The notes: generated from the letters alone by a model not told the origin. A stretch of DNA of 64,000 nt from SHZI01 sp040080965 (GCA_040080965.1 JBEBHH010000001.1:62001-126000); one strand, 5' to 3'. Numbered from the stretch's first letter, positions 24,993 through 38,768 are shown. Numbers and translations are program-made.

Positions 24993-26132
24993 ATGGCGAA
25001 GCGTGACTTCTACGAAGTGCTCGGCGTAAGCCGCGACGCAAGCGAGGCCGACATCAAGAAGGCCTATCGCCGGCTTGCCATGAAACTGCACCCGGATCGC
25101 AATCCCGACGATCCAAAGGCCGAGGCCGCCTTCAAGGAGGCCAAGGAAGCCTACGAAGTCCTGTCCGAGGCGGAAAAGCGGGCGGTCTACGACCAGCACG
25201 GCCATGCCGGCGTCGAGGCCGCGGCGGGCAGTGCCCGGGGCGGGCCGGGGATGAATCCGGGCGATGCCTTCGGCGATATCTTCGGTGACGTCTTCGGCGA
25301 CATCTTCGGCGGCGGCAGGCGAGGGCGCTCGACGGTGTTCCGGGGCGCCGACCTGCGCTATGAACTCAGCCTCAGCCTCGAGCAGGCCGTCTTCGGCGAC
25401 ACCGTCAACCTCACGCTCCCCACGCTGGTCAATTGCGAGACCTGCAGCGGCACTGGCGCCAAGCCGGGCACCAAGCCCGTGACCTGCAAGACCTGCGAGG
25501 GCGCGGGCCAGGTGCGCATGGCCCAGGGCTTCTTCTCGATTCAGCAGGCCTGTCCAACGTGCCGCGGCAGCGGCCAGCAGATTGAGCAGCCCTGCGGAAC
25601 GTGCCTGGGTCGGGGCAGGGTGCAGAAGAGCAAGACCCTCGCCGTCAAGGTGCCTGCCGGGGTCGACAACGGTGACCGCATTCGCCTCACCGGCGAGGGC
25701 GAGGCCGGCCAGAATGGCGGGCCACCGGGCGACCTCTATGTGGAAATCCGCATCCAGCCCCATGACATCTTCGAGCGCGACGGTGCCGATCTCTCCTGCG
25801 GAATCCCCGTGAACTTCGCCGTGGCCGCCCTGGGGGGCTCGGTGCAGGTTCCGACGCTCGACGGTGAAGTGACCCTGAAGATCCCGGCGGAAACCCAGTC
25901 GGGACGGGTATTCCGTCTTCGCGGCAAGGGCGTCCGGCCCGTTCGCGGCAGCGGCCCTGGCGACCTCTTCTGTCGGGCTGAAGTCGAAACACCGGTCAAC
26001 CTGACCGCGGAGCAGAAGCGCCTCCTGGAGGCCTTCAATGAGGCGCTGGTGGCCGGTGGCGACCGGCACCGGCCGAGGAACCGGTCCTGGCTCGATGGCG
26101 TCCGCCGGTTTTTTGAGAAGATGTCGCCCTGA
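24993..26132 (+). CDS. dnaJ: Chaperone DnaJ (Hsp40)
   Basis: 379 residues. It delivers substrates to DnaK and stimulates its ATPase. J domain: MAKRDFYEVLGVSRDAS with the HPD triad at residues 33-35. A Gly/Phe-rich linker (GDAFGDIFGDVFGDIFGGG) follows. The zinc-binding region has four repeats: CETCSGTG, CKTCEGAG, CPTCRGSG and CGTCLGRG. The C-terminal substrate domains are complete. The ATG at 24993 is the family start. No strong ribosome binding site is seen because the hairpin at 24946-24974 lies just upstream. Confidence 0.98.
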   Translation: MAKRDFYEVLGVSRDASEADIKKAYRRLAMKLHPDRNPDDPKAEAAFKEAKEAYEVLSEAEKRAVYDQHGHAGVEAAAGSARGGPGMNPGDAFGDIFGDVFGDIFGGGRRGRSTVFRGADLRYELSLSLEQAVFGDTVNLTLPTLVNCETCSGTGAKPGTKPVTCKTCEGAGQVRMAQGFFSIQQACPTCRGSGQQIEQPCGTCLGRGRVQKSKTLAVKVPAGVDNGDRIRLTGEGEAGQNGGPPGDLYVEIRIQPHDIFERDGADLSCGIPVNFAVAALGGSVQVPTLDGEVTLKIPAETQSGRVFRLRGKGVRPVRGSGPGDLFCRAEVETPVNLTAEQKRLLEAFNEALVAGGDRHRPRNRSWLDGVRRFFEKMSP

Positions 26133-26160
26133 TGGCTGGCTGACGGATGGGCGGTGTTCG

Positions 26161-26982
26161 ATGGCGCGGATAGCGGTTCTCGGGGCGAGCGGCCGGATGG
26201 GCACAGCCCTGGTCCGGCTGATTGCGGCTGGTGGCGAACACCAGCTGGTGGGCGCCCTCGGGGAGCCGGGGGATGCTGCGCTGGGCCGCGACGCGGGGCA
26301 GATCGCCGGCATGGATCCGTTGGGGGTGCTCGTCACGGCTGATCTCGACGCGGCGCTGGGCGGTTCGGGAAGCGGGGCCCAGGTGGTCATCGATTTCACG
26401 GCGCCAGCCGTCACTGTGCGCCATGCGCAGGCCTGCGCCGCGGGTGGTCATGCCCTGGTGGTCGGAACTACTGGCCTGGAAGCGGCCCAGATGGCCGCCC
26501 TCCAGACCGCCGCAGCCCGCGTTCCGGTCCTGCATGCCCGCAACATGAGCCTTGGTATCACCGTGCTGACGGAGCTGGTGCGCCAGGCGACCGCCCTCCT
26601 GGGTCCCGAATTCGACGTGGAAATCACCGAGGCCCACCACCGCCACAAGAAGGATGCGCCCTCGGGTACGGCGCTCCAGCTCGGCGAGGCCGCCGCCGCC
26701 GCCCGCGGCCGCCAGCTCCGGGACGTTGCCGTTTACTCCCGCGCCGGCCTGTCGGCGGACGCGCGGCCCGCCGGCGCCATCGGCTTTGCGTCCGTACGGG
26801 CGGGCGCCATCGTTGGCGATCACACCGTCCTGCTGGCGGGCGCCGAGGAGCAACTCGAGCTCACCCATCGGGCCACCGACCGGGCGCTCTTCGCCCGGGG
26901 CGCCCTCCGGGCCGCCGGCTGGCTTGCCGGCAAGCCGGCGCGACTGTATTCCCTTCGCGAGGTGCTGGGGCTTCCGGCCTAG
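26161..26982 (+). CDS. dapB: 4-hydroxy-tetrahydrodipicolinate reductase
   Basis: 273 residues. It carries out the NAD(P)H-dependent step towards lysine and diaminopimelate. Nucleotide-binding motif VLGASGRMG lies at the N-terminus. The catalytic block EAHHRHKKDAPSGTAL carries the His pair and Lys that bind and reduce substrate, and VVGTTGL and FASVRAGAIVGDHTV are also conserved. The ATG at 26161 follows dnaJ by 28 bp. The order dapB-carA-carB-greA is also known from pseudomonads. Confidence 0.97.
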   Translation: MARIAVLGASGRMGTALVRLIAAGGEHQLVGALGEPGDAALGRDAGQIAGMDPLGVLVTADLDAALGGSGSGAQVVIDFTAPAVTVRHAQACAAGGHALVVGTTGLEAAQMAALQTAAARVPVLHARNMSLGITVLTELVRQATALLGPEFDVEITEAHHRHKKDAPSGTALQLGEAAAAARGRQLRDVAVYSRAGLSADARPAGAIGFASVRAGAIVGDHTVLLAGAEEQLELTHRATDRALFARGALRAAGWLAGKPARLYSLREVLGLPA

Positions 26983-27022
26983 GCAATCGCTCGCAGGGGT
27001 GTCCTCGCTCCGTCCCGTCGTT

Positions 27023-27028
27023 TAGAAT
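27023..27028 (+). promoter_or_regulatory. Candidate -10 element before carA
   Basis: TAGAAT differs from TATAAT at one position. No good -35 is seen 16-18 bases upstream. A start near 27035 would give a short leader to the small ORF at 27053. Confidence 0.4.
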
Positions 27029-27052
27029 GCCGCGGGTTCCCGGAGAGACCAG

Positions 27053-27169
27053 ATGAGCGGGTTCGGCCATGGCATGTTGCTGGCTGATTCCTGCTTCGCA
27101 CAGATGCGCCTGGCAGAATCACACGCGGCCCCAAACTGGCGAGTTCACTGCGGCATGGACACAGCGTGA
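27053..27169 (+). CDS. Possible 38-residue leader peptide upstream of carA
   Basis: An ATG at 27053 with GGAG seven to eight bases upstream (CGGAGAGACCAG) opens a 38-codon frame, MSGFGHGMLLADSCFAQMRL..., ending at a TGA (27167-27169) that shares its final A with the carA ATG (TGATG). A promoter-like TAGAAT lies 25 bp upstream. Arg and His codons are present, but there is no run of a single amino acid as in classic attenuators. Translational coupling to carA is the simplest reading. It may be non-coding; there is no homology evidence. Confidence 0.4.
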   Translation: MSGFGHGMLLADSCFAQMRLAESHAAPNWRVHCGMDTA

Positions 27170-28344
27170 TGGAACAGGCGTTGCTGGCATTGCAGGACGG
27201 CACGGTATTCAGGGGCATTTCAGTCGGGGCCCCCGGCCGGACCATTGGCGAGGTGGTCTTCAACACCGCCATGACCGGTTACCAGGAGATCCTTACGGAT
27301 CCTTCCTACTGTCGCCAGATCGTCACCCTCACCTATCCGCACATCGGCAACACCGCGACCAATAGCGAGGACCAGGAAAGCGAGAAGGTCTTCGCTGCCG
27401 GGCTCGTGATTCGCGACCTCCCGGCCGTGTCCAGCAGCTGGCGGGGCGAAGTGGAATTGCCCGAGTTCCTGCGCCGCGCGGGACTCGTGGCCATCGCCGA
27501 GATCGACACCCGGAAACTCACGAGAATCCTGCGCGACAAGGGCGCCATGTCCGGCTGCATCATGACTGGCGACGTGGATGCGAAGACGGCCATCGACCAC
27601 GCGCGCCGCTTCCCGGGCCTCGCCGGCATGGACCTGGCCAAGATCGTCAGCGCGAAGGATGCCTACCAGTGGAACCTGGGCGCGACCTGGCCCGGCCCGG
27701 CGCCCATCCGCCCGAAACGCAGCGGTGTCTTCGACGTGGTTGCCTATGATTTCGGTATCAAGCGCAACATCCTGCGGCTGCTGGTGGATCACGACTGCCG
27801 TGTCACGGTGGTTCCCGCCGAGACGCCGGCGGAGAAGGTTCTCGCGCTCAGGCCGGACGGAGTGTTCCTGTCCAACGGTCCCGGCGACCCGGAGCCCTGC
27901 ACCTACGCGATCGAAGCCATACGGCAGATCATCGCCGCCGGGATCCCGGTTTTCGGAATTTGCCTCGGCCACCAGTTGCTCGGGCTCGCCAGCGGTGCGA
28001 AGACGGTGAAGATGAAGTTCGGTCACCACGGTGCCAATCACCCGGTGCAGGACCTGGCCACGGGGCAGGTGCTGATCACCAGCCAGAACCACGGCTTTGC
28101 CGTTGACGAGGCCAGCCTCCCGGAAAATGTCCGTGCGACGCACCGGTCCCTGTTTGATAATTCACTGCAGGGACTTGAGCGAACTGATTGTTTAGCCTTC
28201 AGTTTTCAGGGGCACCCGGAGGCCAGTCCGGGACCCCACGACCTGCGGCCGCTGTTCGCCCGATTCGCCGGCCTCATGCGCCAGCGCGTCCAGCAGGAGC
28301 CCGCGGTAGTGGCAGCCCTCAAGTCGGCCCTCAAGCTCAAGTAG
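27169..28344 (+). CDS. carA: Carbamoyl-phosphate synthase small subunit (glutaminase)
   Basis: 391 residues. It hydrolyses glutamine and passes ammonia to CarB to make carbamoyl phosphate for arginine and pyrimidines. The N-terminal domain is followed by a class I amidotransferase with nucleophile Cys265 in FGICLGHQLLGLA and His349/Glu351 in FQGHPEASPGPHD. The ATG at 27169 overlaps the stop of a possible leader ORF; a GTG at 27166 is an alternative. carB follows after 69 bp. Confidence 0.97.
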   Translation: MEQALLALQDGTVFRGISVGAPGRTIGEVVFNTAMTGYQEILTDPSYCRQIVTLTYPHIGNTATNSEDQESEKVFAAGLVIRDLPAVSSSWRGEVELPEFLRRAGLVAIAEIDTRKLTRILRDKGAMSGCIMTGDVDAKTAIDHARRFPGLAGMDLAKIVSAKDAYQWNLGATWPGPAPIRPKRSGVFDVVAYDFGIKRNILRLLVDHDCRVTVVPAETPAEKVLALRPDGVFLSNGPGDPEPCTYAIEAIRQIIAAGIPVFGICLGHQLLGLASGAKTVKMKFGHHGANHPVQDLATGQVLITSQNHGFAVDEASLPENVRATHRSLFDNSLQGLERTDCLAFSFQGHPEASPGPHDLRPLFARFAGLMRQRVQQEPAVVAALKSALKLK

Positions 28345-28413
28345 CAGCTCAAGTCACTTCACGAGACCAGTCGCGCGAAGTTCAAGCCGCGCTCCCAACC
28401 GCGAGAGTCCTCC

Positions 28414-31634
<3,221 letters not shown>

Positions 31635-31638
<4 letters not shown>

Positions 31639-32111
31639 AGAAGGTTCCGCTGACGATCCGCGGCGCCGAGAAGATGCGCGAGGAGATTCGCACGCTGAAG
31701 TCGGAAGCACGGCCCCGCGTGATCCAGGCGATTTCCGAGGCGCGGGGGCACGGCGACCTCAAGGAGAACGCCGAGTATCACGCTGCCAAGGAGGAGCAGG
31801 GCTTCATCGAAGGCCGGATCCGCGAGCTGGAGATGCAGCTCTCCAACGCGGAGGTCATCGATGTAACGCGCCTGATTGGCAACCGGAAGGTCCTGTTCGG
31901 CGCCACAGTCAGCCTGCTGGACGAGGCGGATGGCAAGGCCAGCCGCTACCAGATCGTCGGTGAGTACGAGGCCGACATGAAGCAGGGCCTGATTTCGATA
32001 ACGTCACCGCTGGCGCGGGCGCTGATCGGCAAGGTGGAAGGCGACGTGGCTTCGTTCCTCGTGCCGGGTGGCGAGAAGAACATGGAAATCGTGCGCGTCG
32101 AGTACCTTTGA
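31635..32111 (+). CDS. greA: Transcription elongation factor GreA
   Basis: 158 residues. It rescues backtracked RNA polymerase by stimulating transcript cleavage. The N-terminal coiled coil includes RPRVIQAISEARGHGDLKENAEYHAAKEEQGFIEGRI, whose tip carries the acidic pair (GDLKENAEY) that enters the polymerase secondary channel. The C-terminal globular domain is FKBP-like. It starts at a GTG overlapping the carB stop by four bases (GTGA), indicating translational coupling. Convergent with yhbY, 41 bp apart. Confidence 0.97.
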
Positions 32112-32152
32112 CGGCAGGATCGCGGATGAAGAACCCGCACCCGGGCGCCAAC

Positions 32153-32467
32153 TCAGGCTTCGGGCAGTTCCAGTCGGGCGCCCGCCGGGCAGGGGCGATA
32201 CAGCACGGCCACATTGCCGATCCGGGCGAGCAACGTGGCGCCAGTCCGCGCCGTGACAGCCTCGATTGCCGCATTGCGGTCCGTCCGGGTCGCCGCGGTC
32301 ACCTTCAGCTTGATGAGCTCATGATGCGCGAGGGCAGCTTCGAATTCGGCCAGGAAGGCGTCGGTGACCCCCGCGGTCCCGAGCCGGGAAACCGGACGGA
32401 GGGCGTGCGCGAGTCCCCGCAGGTGCTTGCGCTGCTTTTCGGTCAGCGGTCTGGTTGTCGTCGTCAT
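32153..32467 (-). CDS. yhbY: YhbY-family CRM-domain RNA-binding protein
   Basis: 104 residues. The single CRM domain LTEKQRKHLRGLAHALRPVSRLGTAGVTDAFLAEFEAAL contains the conserved GxxG-like loop (RLGTAGV). E. coli YhbY associates with pre-50S ribosomes. The ATG at 32467 is chosen by family length. Its start is only 17 bp from the divergent rlmE start, so each gene's promoter must lie inside the other's coding region, as in E. coli where the pair has the same arrangement. Confidence 0.93.
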   Translation of the reverse strand: MTTTTRPLTEKQRKHLRGLAHALRPVSRLGTAGVTDAFLAEFEAALAHHELIKLKVTAATRTDRNAAIEAVTARTGATLLARIGNVAVLYRPCPAGARLELPEA

Positions 32468-32484
32468 GGGCGGCGAGTATAGCC

Positions 32485-33105
32485 ATGAGCCGAAAATCAT
32501 CCAGCGCCCGCTGGAAGGCCCGTCAGGCCCGGGATCCCTTCGTGAAGCGAGCCCATGCCGAGGGCTGGCGGTCCCGGGCCGTTTTCAAGCTCTCCGAGCT
32601 GCAGGGCAAGGAACGGCTCCTGAAGCCGGGGGACCTGGTCGTCGACCTCGGTGCGGCGCCGGGAGCCTGGAGCCAGTTCGCAGCTGGCGTGGTTGGGCCA
32701 GCTGGCAGGGTCCTGGCCGTCGACCTGCTGCCGATGGCGCCCGTCGGTGGGGTTGAGATCTTCCAGGGCGATTTCCGCGAAGAGTCTGTGATGAATGCCC
32801 TGCTGGCTAGTCTCGGGGGCACGCCCGTGGACCTTGTCATGTCAGATATGGCCCCCAACATGAGTGGGACGCGGGTCGTGGATCAGCCGCGCGCCATGCA
32901 CCTGGCCGAACTGGCCGCTGACTTTGCGAGCCAGGTCCTGCGTCCGGGCGGGAATCTGGTGGTAAAGCTGTTCCAGGGCGAGGGTTTCCAGGAGTTCGTG
33001 GAGGCCATGCGGGGCCGATTTGCCTCGGTGCGGATGCGCAAACCGTCCGCTTCACGCTCCGGAAACCGGGAGACTTATCTGGTAGCCAGAAACTTTCGGT
33101 TGTAG
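32485..33105 (+). CDS. rlmE: 23S rRNA 2'-O-methyltransferase RlmE (FtsJ/RrmJ)
   Basis: 206 residues. It methylates U2552 of 23S rRNA. The N-terminal basic segment SRKSSSARWKARQARDPFVKRA precedes the SAM-binding motif VVDLGAAPGAWSQ. Catalytic K-D-K-E residues are recognisable in RAVFKL, MSDMAPNMSG, VVKLFQGEG and the final GNRETYLVA block. The ATG at 32485 is the family start. It precedes ftsH by 69 bp, the same gene pair as in E. coli. Confidence 0.97.
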   Translation: MSRKSSSARWKARQARDPFVKRAHAEGWRSRAVFKLSELQGKERLLKPGDLVVDLGAAPGAWSQFAAGVVGPAGRVLAVDLLPMAPVGGVEIFQGDFREESVMNALLASLGGTPVDLVMSDMAPNMSGTRVVDQPRAMHLAELAADFASQVLRPGGNLVVKLFQGEGFQEFVEAMRGRFASVRMRKPSASRSGNRETYLVARNFRL

Positions 33106-33174
33106 TAGGGTCTAAAAGCCCATGACGCCAGAATTTTGGCGCAACGTAACCTTCGCAAGCAGAGGCCACACCCC

Positions 33175-35109
<1,935 letters not shown>

Positions 35110-35186
35110 GCCCGGCGACGCGCATTACGGCGCTTCCCGCACCTCTCCGTTTCAGGCAGCGATCCGCACCGGATCGCTGCCTTGTC

Positions 35187-35972
35187 ATGGGAGTCCTGAA
35201 CGTCACACCGGACTCCTTCTCCGACGGTGGCCTCCACCGGGATCCGAAGCGGGCGGTCCAGCAGGGCCTCGCGCTGGTCGCAGCCGGCGCTGACCTGATC
35301 GACATCGGCGGCGAATCCACGCGCCCTGGAGCGGCTGCTCCCGGTGTGGCGGAGGAGCTCGACCGTGTAATTCCCGTCGTTGAGGGCCTGCGGCTGGCCT
35401 CGGATGCCATCATTTCCGTCGACACCAGCGAGCCGGCAGTCATGTCTGCGGCCGTAGCGGCCGGCGCGGACATGCTGAATGACGTGCGCGCGCTGGGACG
35501 CCCCGGGGCCCTGTCTGCCGCCGCGGCGGCTGGCGTGCCCGTGTGCCTCATGCACATGCAGGGCAGCCCGGCGACCATGCAGCGTGAGCCCCGGTATGCC
35601 GACGTGGTCGGCGAGGTCCTGGCGTTCCTGATGGAGCGGGTTGCGGCTTGCGTCGCAGCGGGCCTCCCACGGGACTCACTTATACTGGATCCGGGGTTCG
35701 GCTTCGGCAAAACCCTCGAGCACAATGTGGCACTGCTGCATCGGCTGGACGAGCTGACGGCGACCGGGTTTCCGGTGCTCGCCGGGCTGTCGCGGAAGAG
35801 CATGATTGGCCAGCTGTCCGGCGACCCGGGCGGTACGCCCGCTGATCGCCTGGGTGGCAGCGTGGCACTGGCGCTCGTCGCGCGGGCCCGCGGTGCGAGA
35901 ATAGTTCGCGTGCATGATGTCGCTCCGACGGTGCAGGCGTTTCGCGTAATGGACAGCCTCGAGAGCAGATGA
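35187..35972 (+). CDS. folP: Dihydropteroate synthase
   Basis: 261 residues from the ATG at 35187. The enzyme condenses p-aminobenzoate with dihydropterin pyrophosphate in folate synthesis and is the sulfonamide target. VMGVLNVTPDSFSDGG, GADLIDIGGESTRPGA, LMHMQGSPATMQ, DPGFGFGKTLEHN and GLSRKSMIG are all present. In E. coli the homologous Met is residue 18, so this start lacks the usual first strand. The frame is open upstream but offers only ATT (35124) or CTG (35106, overlapping the ftsH stop), so a non-standard start is likely. Confidence 0.9.
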   Translation: MGVLNVTPDSFSDGGLHRDPKRAVQQGLALVAAGADLIDIGGESTRPGAAAPGVAEELDRVIPVVEGLRLASDAIISVDTSEPAVMSAAVAAGADMLNDVRALGRPGALSAAAAAGVPVCLMHMQGSPATMQREPRYADVVGEVLAFLMERVAACVAAGLPRDSLILDPGFGFGKTLEHNVALLHRLDELTATGFPVLAGLSRKSMIGQLSGDPGGTPADRLGGSVALALVARARGARIVRVHDVAPTVQAFRVMDSLESR

Positions 35973-37309
35973 TGAGCAGGAAGCTATTCGGCACAGACGG
36001 TATTCGTGGGCGCGTCGGCGAATACCCGATGACCGCGGAATTCGCCCTGCGACTGGCCAGCGCGGCGGCCCACGTGCTGGCGCCGTCCGGCGGGAAGGTG
36101 CTTATCGGGAAGGACACCCGGGTGTCGGGCTACATGTTCGAGTCTGCGCTGGAGGCGGGATTTGTCGCCGCCGGCATGGATGTACTCCTCGTCGGTCCCT
36201 TGCCAACCCCGGGTATCGCTTATCTCACGCGGACGCACGGGGCGGATGCCGGTGTGGTGATCAGCGCGTCGCACAATCCCTACGACGACAATGGCATCAA
36301 GTTCTTCGACGGCAATGGCAGCAAACTGTCCGACGACATCGAGGCAGCGATCGAGGCCCGCCTGTCCGAGCCTGCCATCACCCGGGAGTCGGGGTCCCTC
36401 GGCCGGGCGAAGCGCGTCGACAATGCGCTCGATGCCTACAAGAACTTCTGCATATCGACGGTACCCGCCGATTTGCGCCTCGATGGCCTGAAGATCGTCA
36501 TCGACTGCTCCCACGGGGCGGCGTACAAGGTTGCGCCCCGCGTCCTGTCCGAGCTGGGCGCGGAAATCGTACCCATCGGCTGCTCCCCCAATGGCCGAAA
36601 CATCAACGACAGCTGCGGCTCGACAAGGCCGGAGCTGCTCCAGCTGACCACCCAGGGTGTGCGCGCCGATCTCGGGATCGCCCTCGACGGCGACGGCGAC
36701 CGGCTGCTGATGGTGGATCACCTGGGACAGCTGGTGGATGGCGATCAGCTGCTGTGGGTCCTTGCCAGCGCCTGGCACAAGTCAGGACAGTTGACGGGTC
36801 CGGTGGTCGGCACCTTGATGAGCAATCTGGGGCTGGAGAAGGGGCTTGGGGCGCTGGGCATCGAATTCCGCCGTGCCAAAGTCGGAGACCGGTATGTCCT
36901 CGAACTCCTGCGCGATACCGGCGGACGGCTCGGCGGGGAAACGTCCGGGCACCTCATATGTCTCGACAAGACCACGACGGGCGATGGCCTGGTGAGCGCA
37001 CTCCAGGTCCTGTGCGTCGTCAAGCAGTCGGGAATGACCCTGGCTGAGCTCGCCGGCGGCATGGCGCGTTTCCCGCAGACGCTCGTCAATGTCCGGGTGC
37101 GCCAGAAGATCGACCTCAAGAATGCACCACCGGTGCAGGCCGCAGTGGCCCGCGCGGAGCAGCAGCTCGGTGGGCGGGGGCGGGTTGTCCTGCGTGCCTC
37201 GGGCACCGAGCCCGTCGTCCGGGTGATGGTGGAGGGCGAGGACCACGCCGAAGTGGAGCGCCTGGCCGACGAAATCGCGGCCAGCGTCCGGGGCGCCACG
37301 CCAGCCTGA
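35972..37309 (+). CDS. glmM: Phosphoglucosamine mutase
   Basis: 445 residues. It converts glucosamine 6-phosphate to glucosamine 1-phosphate for peptidoglycan and LPS. The start MSRKLFGTDGIRGRVGEYPMT is typical. The catalytic phosphoserine is Ser100 in VVISASHNPYDDNG, the metal loop is LDGDGDRLLMVD, and the sugar loop GGETSGHLI is present. The ATG shares its A with the folP stop (TGATG); an ATG three bases earlier is possible, but GAGAG fits the later one better. Confidence 0.97.
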   Translation: MSRKLFGTDGIRGRVGEYPMTAEFALRLASAAAHVLAPSGGKVLIGKDTRVSGYMFESALEAGFVAAGMDVLLVGPLPTPGIAYLTRTHGADAGVVISASHNPYDDNGIKFFDGNGSKLSDDIEAAIEARLSEPAITRESGSLGRAKRVDNALDAYKNFCISTVPADLRLDGLKIVIDCSHGAAYKVAPRVLSELGAEIVPIGCSPNGRNINDSCGSTRPELLQLTTQGVRADLGIALDGDGDRLLMVDHLGQLVDGDQLLWVLASAWHKSGQLTGPVVGTLMSNLGLEKGLGALGIEFRRAKVGDRYVLELLRDTGGRLGGETSGHLICLDKTTTGDGLVSALQVLCVVKQSGMTLAELAGGMARFPQTLVNVRVRQKIDLKNAPPVQAAVARAEQQLGGRGRVVLRASGTEPVVRVMVEGEDHAEVERLADEIAASVRGATPA

Positions 37310-37397
37310 GGGGCCTTACGTACCACCCCGCGTTGCTTTCGACGGGGCGGGAAGCTACCCTGCGGCGTCTTTTTTTCCGGGCCGCGGCCCTCCACCC
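37310..37397 (+). other. glmM-tpiA gap with promoter-like and T-rich sequence
   Basis: The 88-bp gap holds TTGCTT (37333-37338), a 17-base spacer and TACCCT, a weak sigma-70 match, followed by a run of seven Ts inside GCGGCGTCTTTTTTTCCGGG. A CCCCG...CGGGG pair precedes the Ts. It may combine weak termination after glmM with a start for tpiA, but neither signal is strong. Confidence 0.3.
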
Positions 37398-38207
37398 ATG
37401 CCAATCAGGCGGCCCTTTGTTGCCGGTAACTGGAAGCTGAACGGCAGCCGTGGCGGAAGCCATGCGCTGGTGTCGGCTGTGGGTGACGGTCTTGCGGCGC
37501 TGGGTCTCGGGCCATCAGCCCTGGCTGCGGCCGGGAGCCCGGTCGAAGTCCTGGTATGTCCTCCCTATGTCTATCTCGCCGAACTGGCGGGCCCGGCCGC
37601 CGGGCGCTGTCTGAAGCTGGGTGCGCAGGACGTGGCCGTGGAAGAGGCGGGCGCCTTCACCGGCGAAGTGTCTGCGGTCATGCTCCGGGACGTGGGCTGC
37701 GAGTACGTGATTGTCGGCCATTCGGAGCGGCGTGCCCTGTTTGGCGACTCGGACGAACGGGTCGCCGGAAAAGTGATTGCGGCTCTCCGCGCGGGTCTGG
37801 CGCCGATCCTTTGTGTCGGGGAAACCCTGGCCGAGCGGGATGCCGCACAGACCATCGCTGTCGTGCGCCGGCAACTGGCCGCTGTGTTCTCCGCGCTGGA
37901 CTCGTCGAACCTGCCCTGGGTCGAGTCCCGGGCCATCGCGGTGGCCTACGAGCCGGTGTGGGCAATCGGCACGGGCAGGACGGCCACGCCCGACCAGGCC
38001 CAGGAGGTTCACGCCGACATCCGGGCCACTGTCGCGCGACGCGATGCTACAATGGCGGGTGACCTCCGGATCTTGTATGGAGGCAGCGTCAAGGCGTCCA
38101 ACGCGAAGGACCTCTTCGCGATGCAAGATATTGATGGCGGGCTGATCGGCGGCGCATCGCTGCAGGCCGCCGAATTTGTAAGCATTTGCAAGGCGGCGGC
38201 AGGCTGA
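37398..38207 (+). CDS. tpiA: Triosephosphate isomerase
   Basis: 269 residues. It interconverts dihydroxyacetone phosphate and glyceraldehyde 3-phosphate. Catalytic residues are visible: Lys13 in FVAGNWKLNG, His108 in IVGHSERR, and Glu185 in AYEPVWAIGTG. The phosphate-binding loops YGGSVKASN and DGGLIGGASL are intact. Slightly longer than usual (about 250) because of an Ala/Gly-rich insertion near residues 30-48. Its stop overlaps the secG start (TGATG). Confidence 0.97.
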   Translation: MPIRRPFVAGNWKLNGSRGGSHALVSAVGDGLAALGLGPSALAAAGSPVEVLVCPPYVYLAELAGPAAGRCLKLGAQDVAVEEAGAFTGEVSAVMLRDVGCEYVIVGHSERRALFGDSDERVAGKVIAALRAGLAPILCVGETLAERDAAQTIAVVRRQLAAVFSALDSSNLPWVESRAIAVAYEPVWAIGTGRTATPDQAQEVHADIRATVARRDATMAGDLRILYGGSVKASNAKDLFAMQDIDGGLIGGASLQAAEFVSICKAAAG

Positions 38208-38662
38208 TGACTACGCTTCACACCATCGTACTGGTTGTTCACGTGCTTCTCGGCGCCATGATCGTGGCCCTGGTCCTGCTCCAGCGGGGCAAGGGCGCTG
38301 ACGCGGGCGCTGCGTTTGGCGCGGGTGCTTCCGGAACCGTATTCGGGGCCAAGGGCTCGGCGAATTTCCTCTCCCGGTCCACCGCCGTGCTTGCCACGTT
38401 CTTCTTCTGCACGAGTCTGGGCCTCGCTTACCTGGGCACGCAGCGCAAGGCGCCCGAGAGCCTGCTGGATTCCGTCGTTCCGGCCGAGACCGCTCCAGTG
38501 GTCTCGCCGACAGTCGGGACGCCTGCCGGCCAGGCGCCCGCGGGCGAGTTGCCCGCCCTGCCGTCAGCGCCGCCGGCTGACGCCAGTCCGGTGGATGCCA
38601 GTCCAGTGGATGCCGGAAGCGGAGCCGGGCAGGGTCAGGTTGAGGGTAAGCCCGGCGGTTAG
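38207..38662 (+). CDS. secG: Preprotein translocase subunit SecG
   Basis: 151 residues, longer than the 110 of E. coli SecG. Two membrane helices (about 4-24 and 55-74) flank the conserved cytoplasmic loop VLLQRGKGADAGAAFGAGASGTVFGAKGSANFLSR. SecG assists SecYE during protein export. The extra C-terminal 75 residues are Pro/Ala/Gly-rich and contain a tandem DASPV repeat coded by two 15-nt copies (38579-38608). The ATG overlaps the tpiA stop, and tRNA-Leu follows after 21 bp, as in E. coli where secG precedes leuU. Confidence 0.95.
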   Translation: MTTLHTIVLVVHVLLGAMIVALVLLQRGKGADAGAAFGAGASGTVFGAKGSANFLSRSTAVLATFFFCTSLGLAYLGTQRKAPESLLDSVVPAETAPVVSPTVGTPAGQAPAGELPALPSAPPADASPVDASPVDAGSGAGQGQVEGKPGG

Positions 38663-38683
38663 CGGGCCGCGAGAATTGCATTT

Positions 38684-38768
38684 GCCGACGTGGTGGAATT
38701 GGTAGACACACCGTCTTGAGGGGGCGGCGGCGCAAGCCGTGTGAGTTCGAGTCTCACCGTCGGCACCA
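38684..38768 (+). tRNA. leuU: tRNA-Leu (anticodon GAG)
   Basis: 85 nt including the encoded CCA. Acceptor GCCGACG pairs with CGTCGGC. The anticodon stem CCGTC/GGCGG encloses TTGAGGG with anticodon GAG. The long class II variable arm and T arm GTGAGTTCGAGTCTCAC are present. It reads CUC/CUU and lies between secG and nuoA. Confidence 0.97.

Noticed and set aside
32380..32484. Sigma-32 promoter for rlmE-ftsH
   Set aside because: A GCTTGCG resembles a -35 element, but no CCCCAT-like -10 is found at the right distance.
33126..33141. Hairpin CGCCA-GAATTT-TGGCG before ftsH
   Set aside because: A five-base stem is too short to separate from chance, and no function is suggested by its position.
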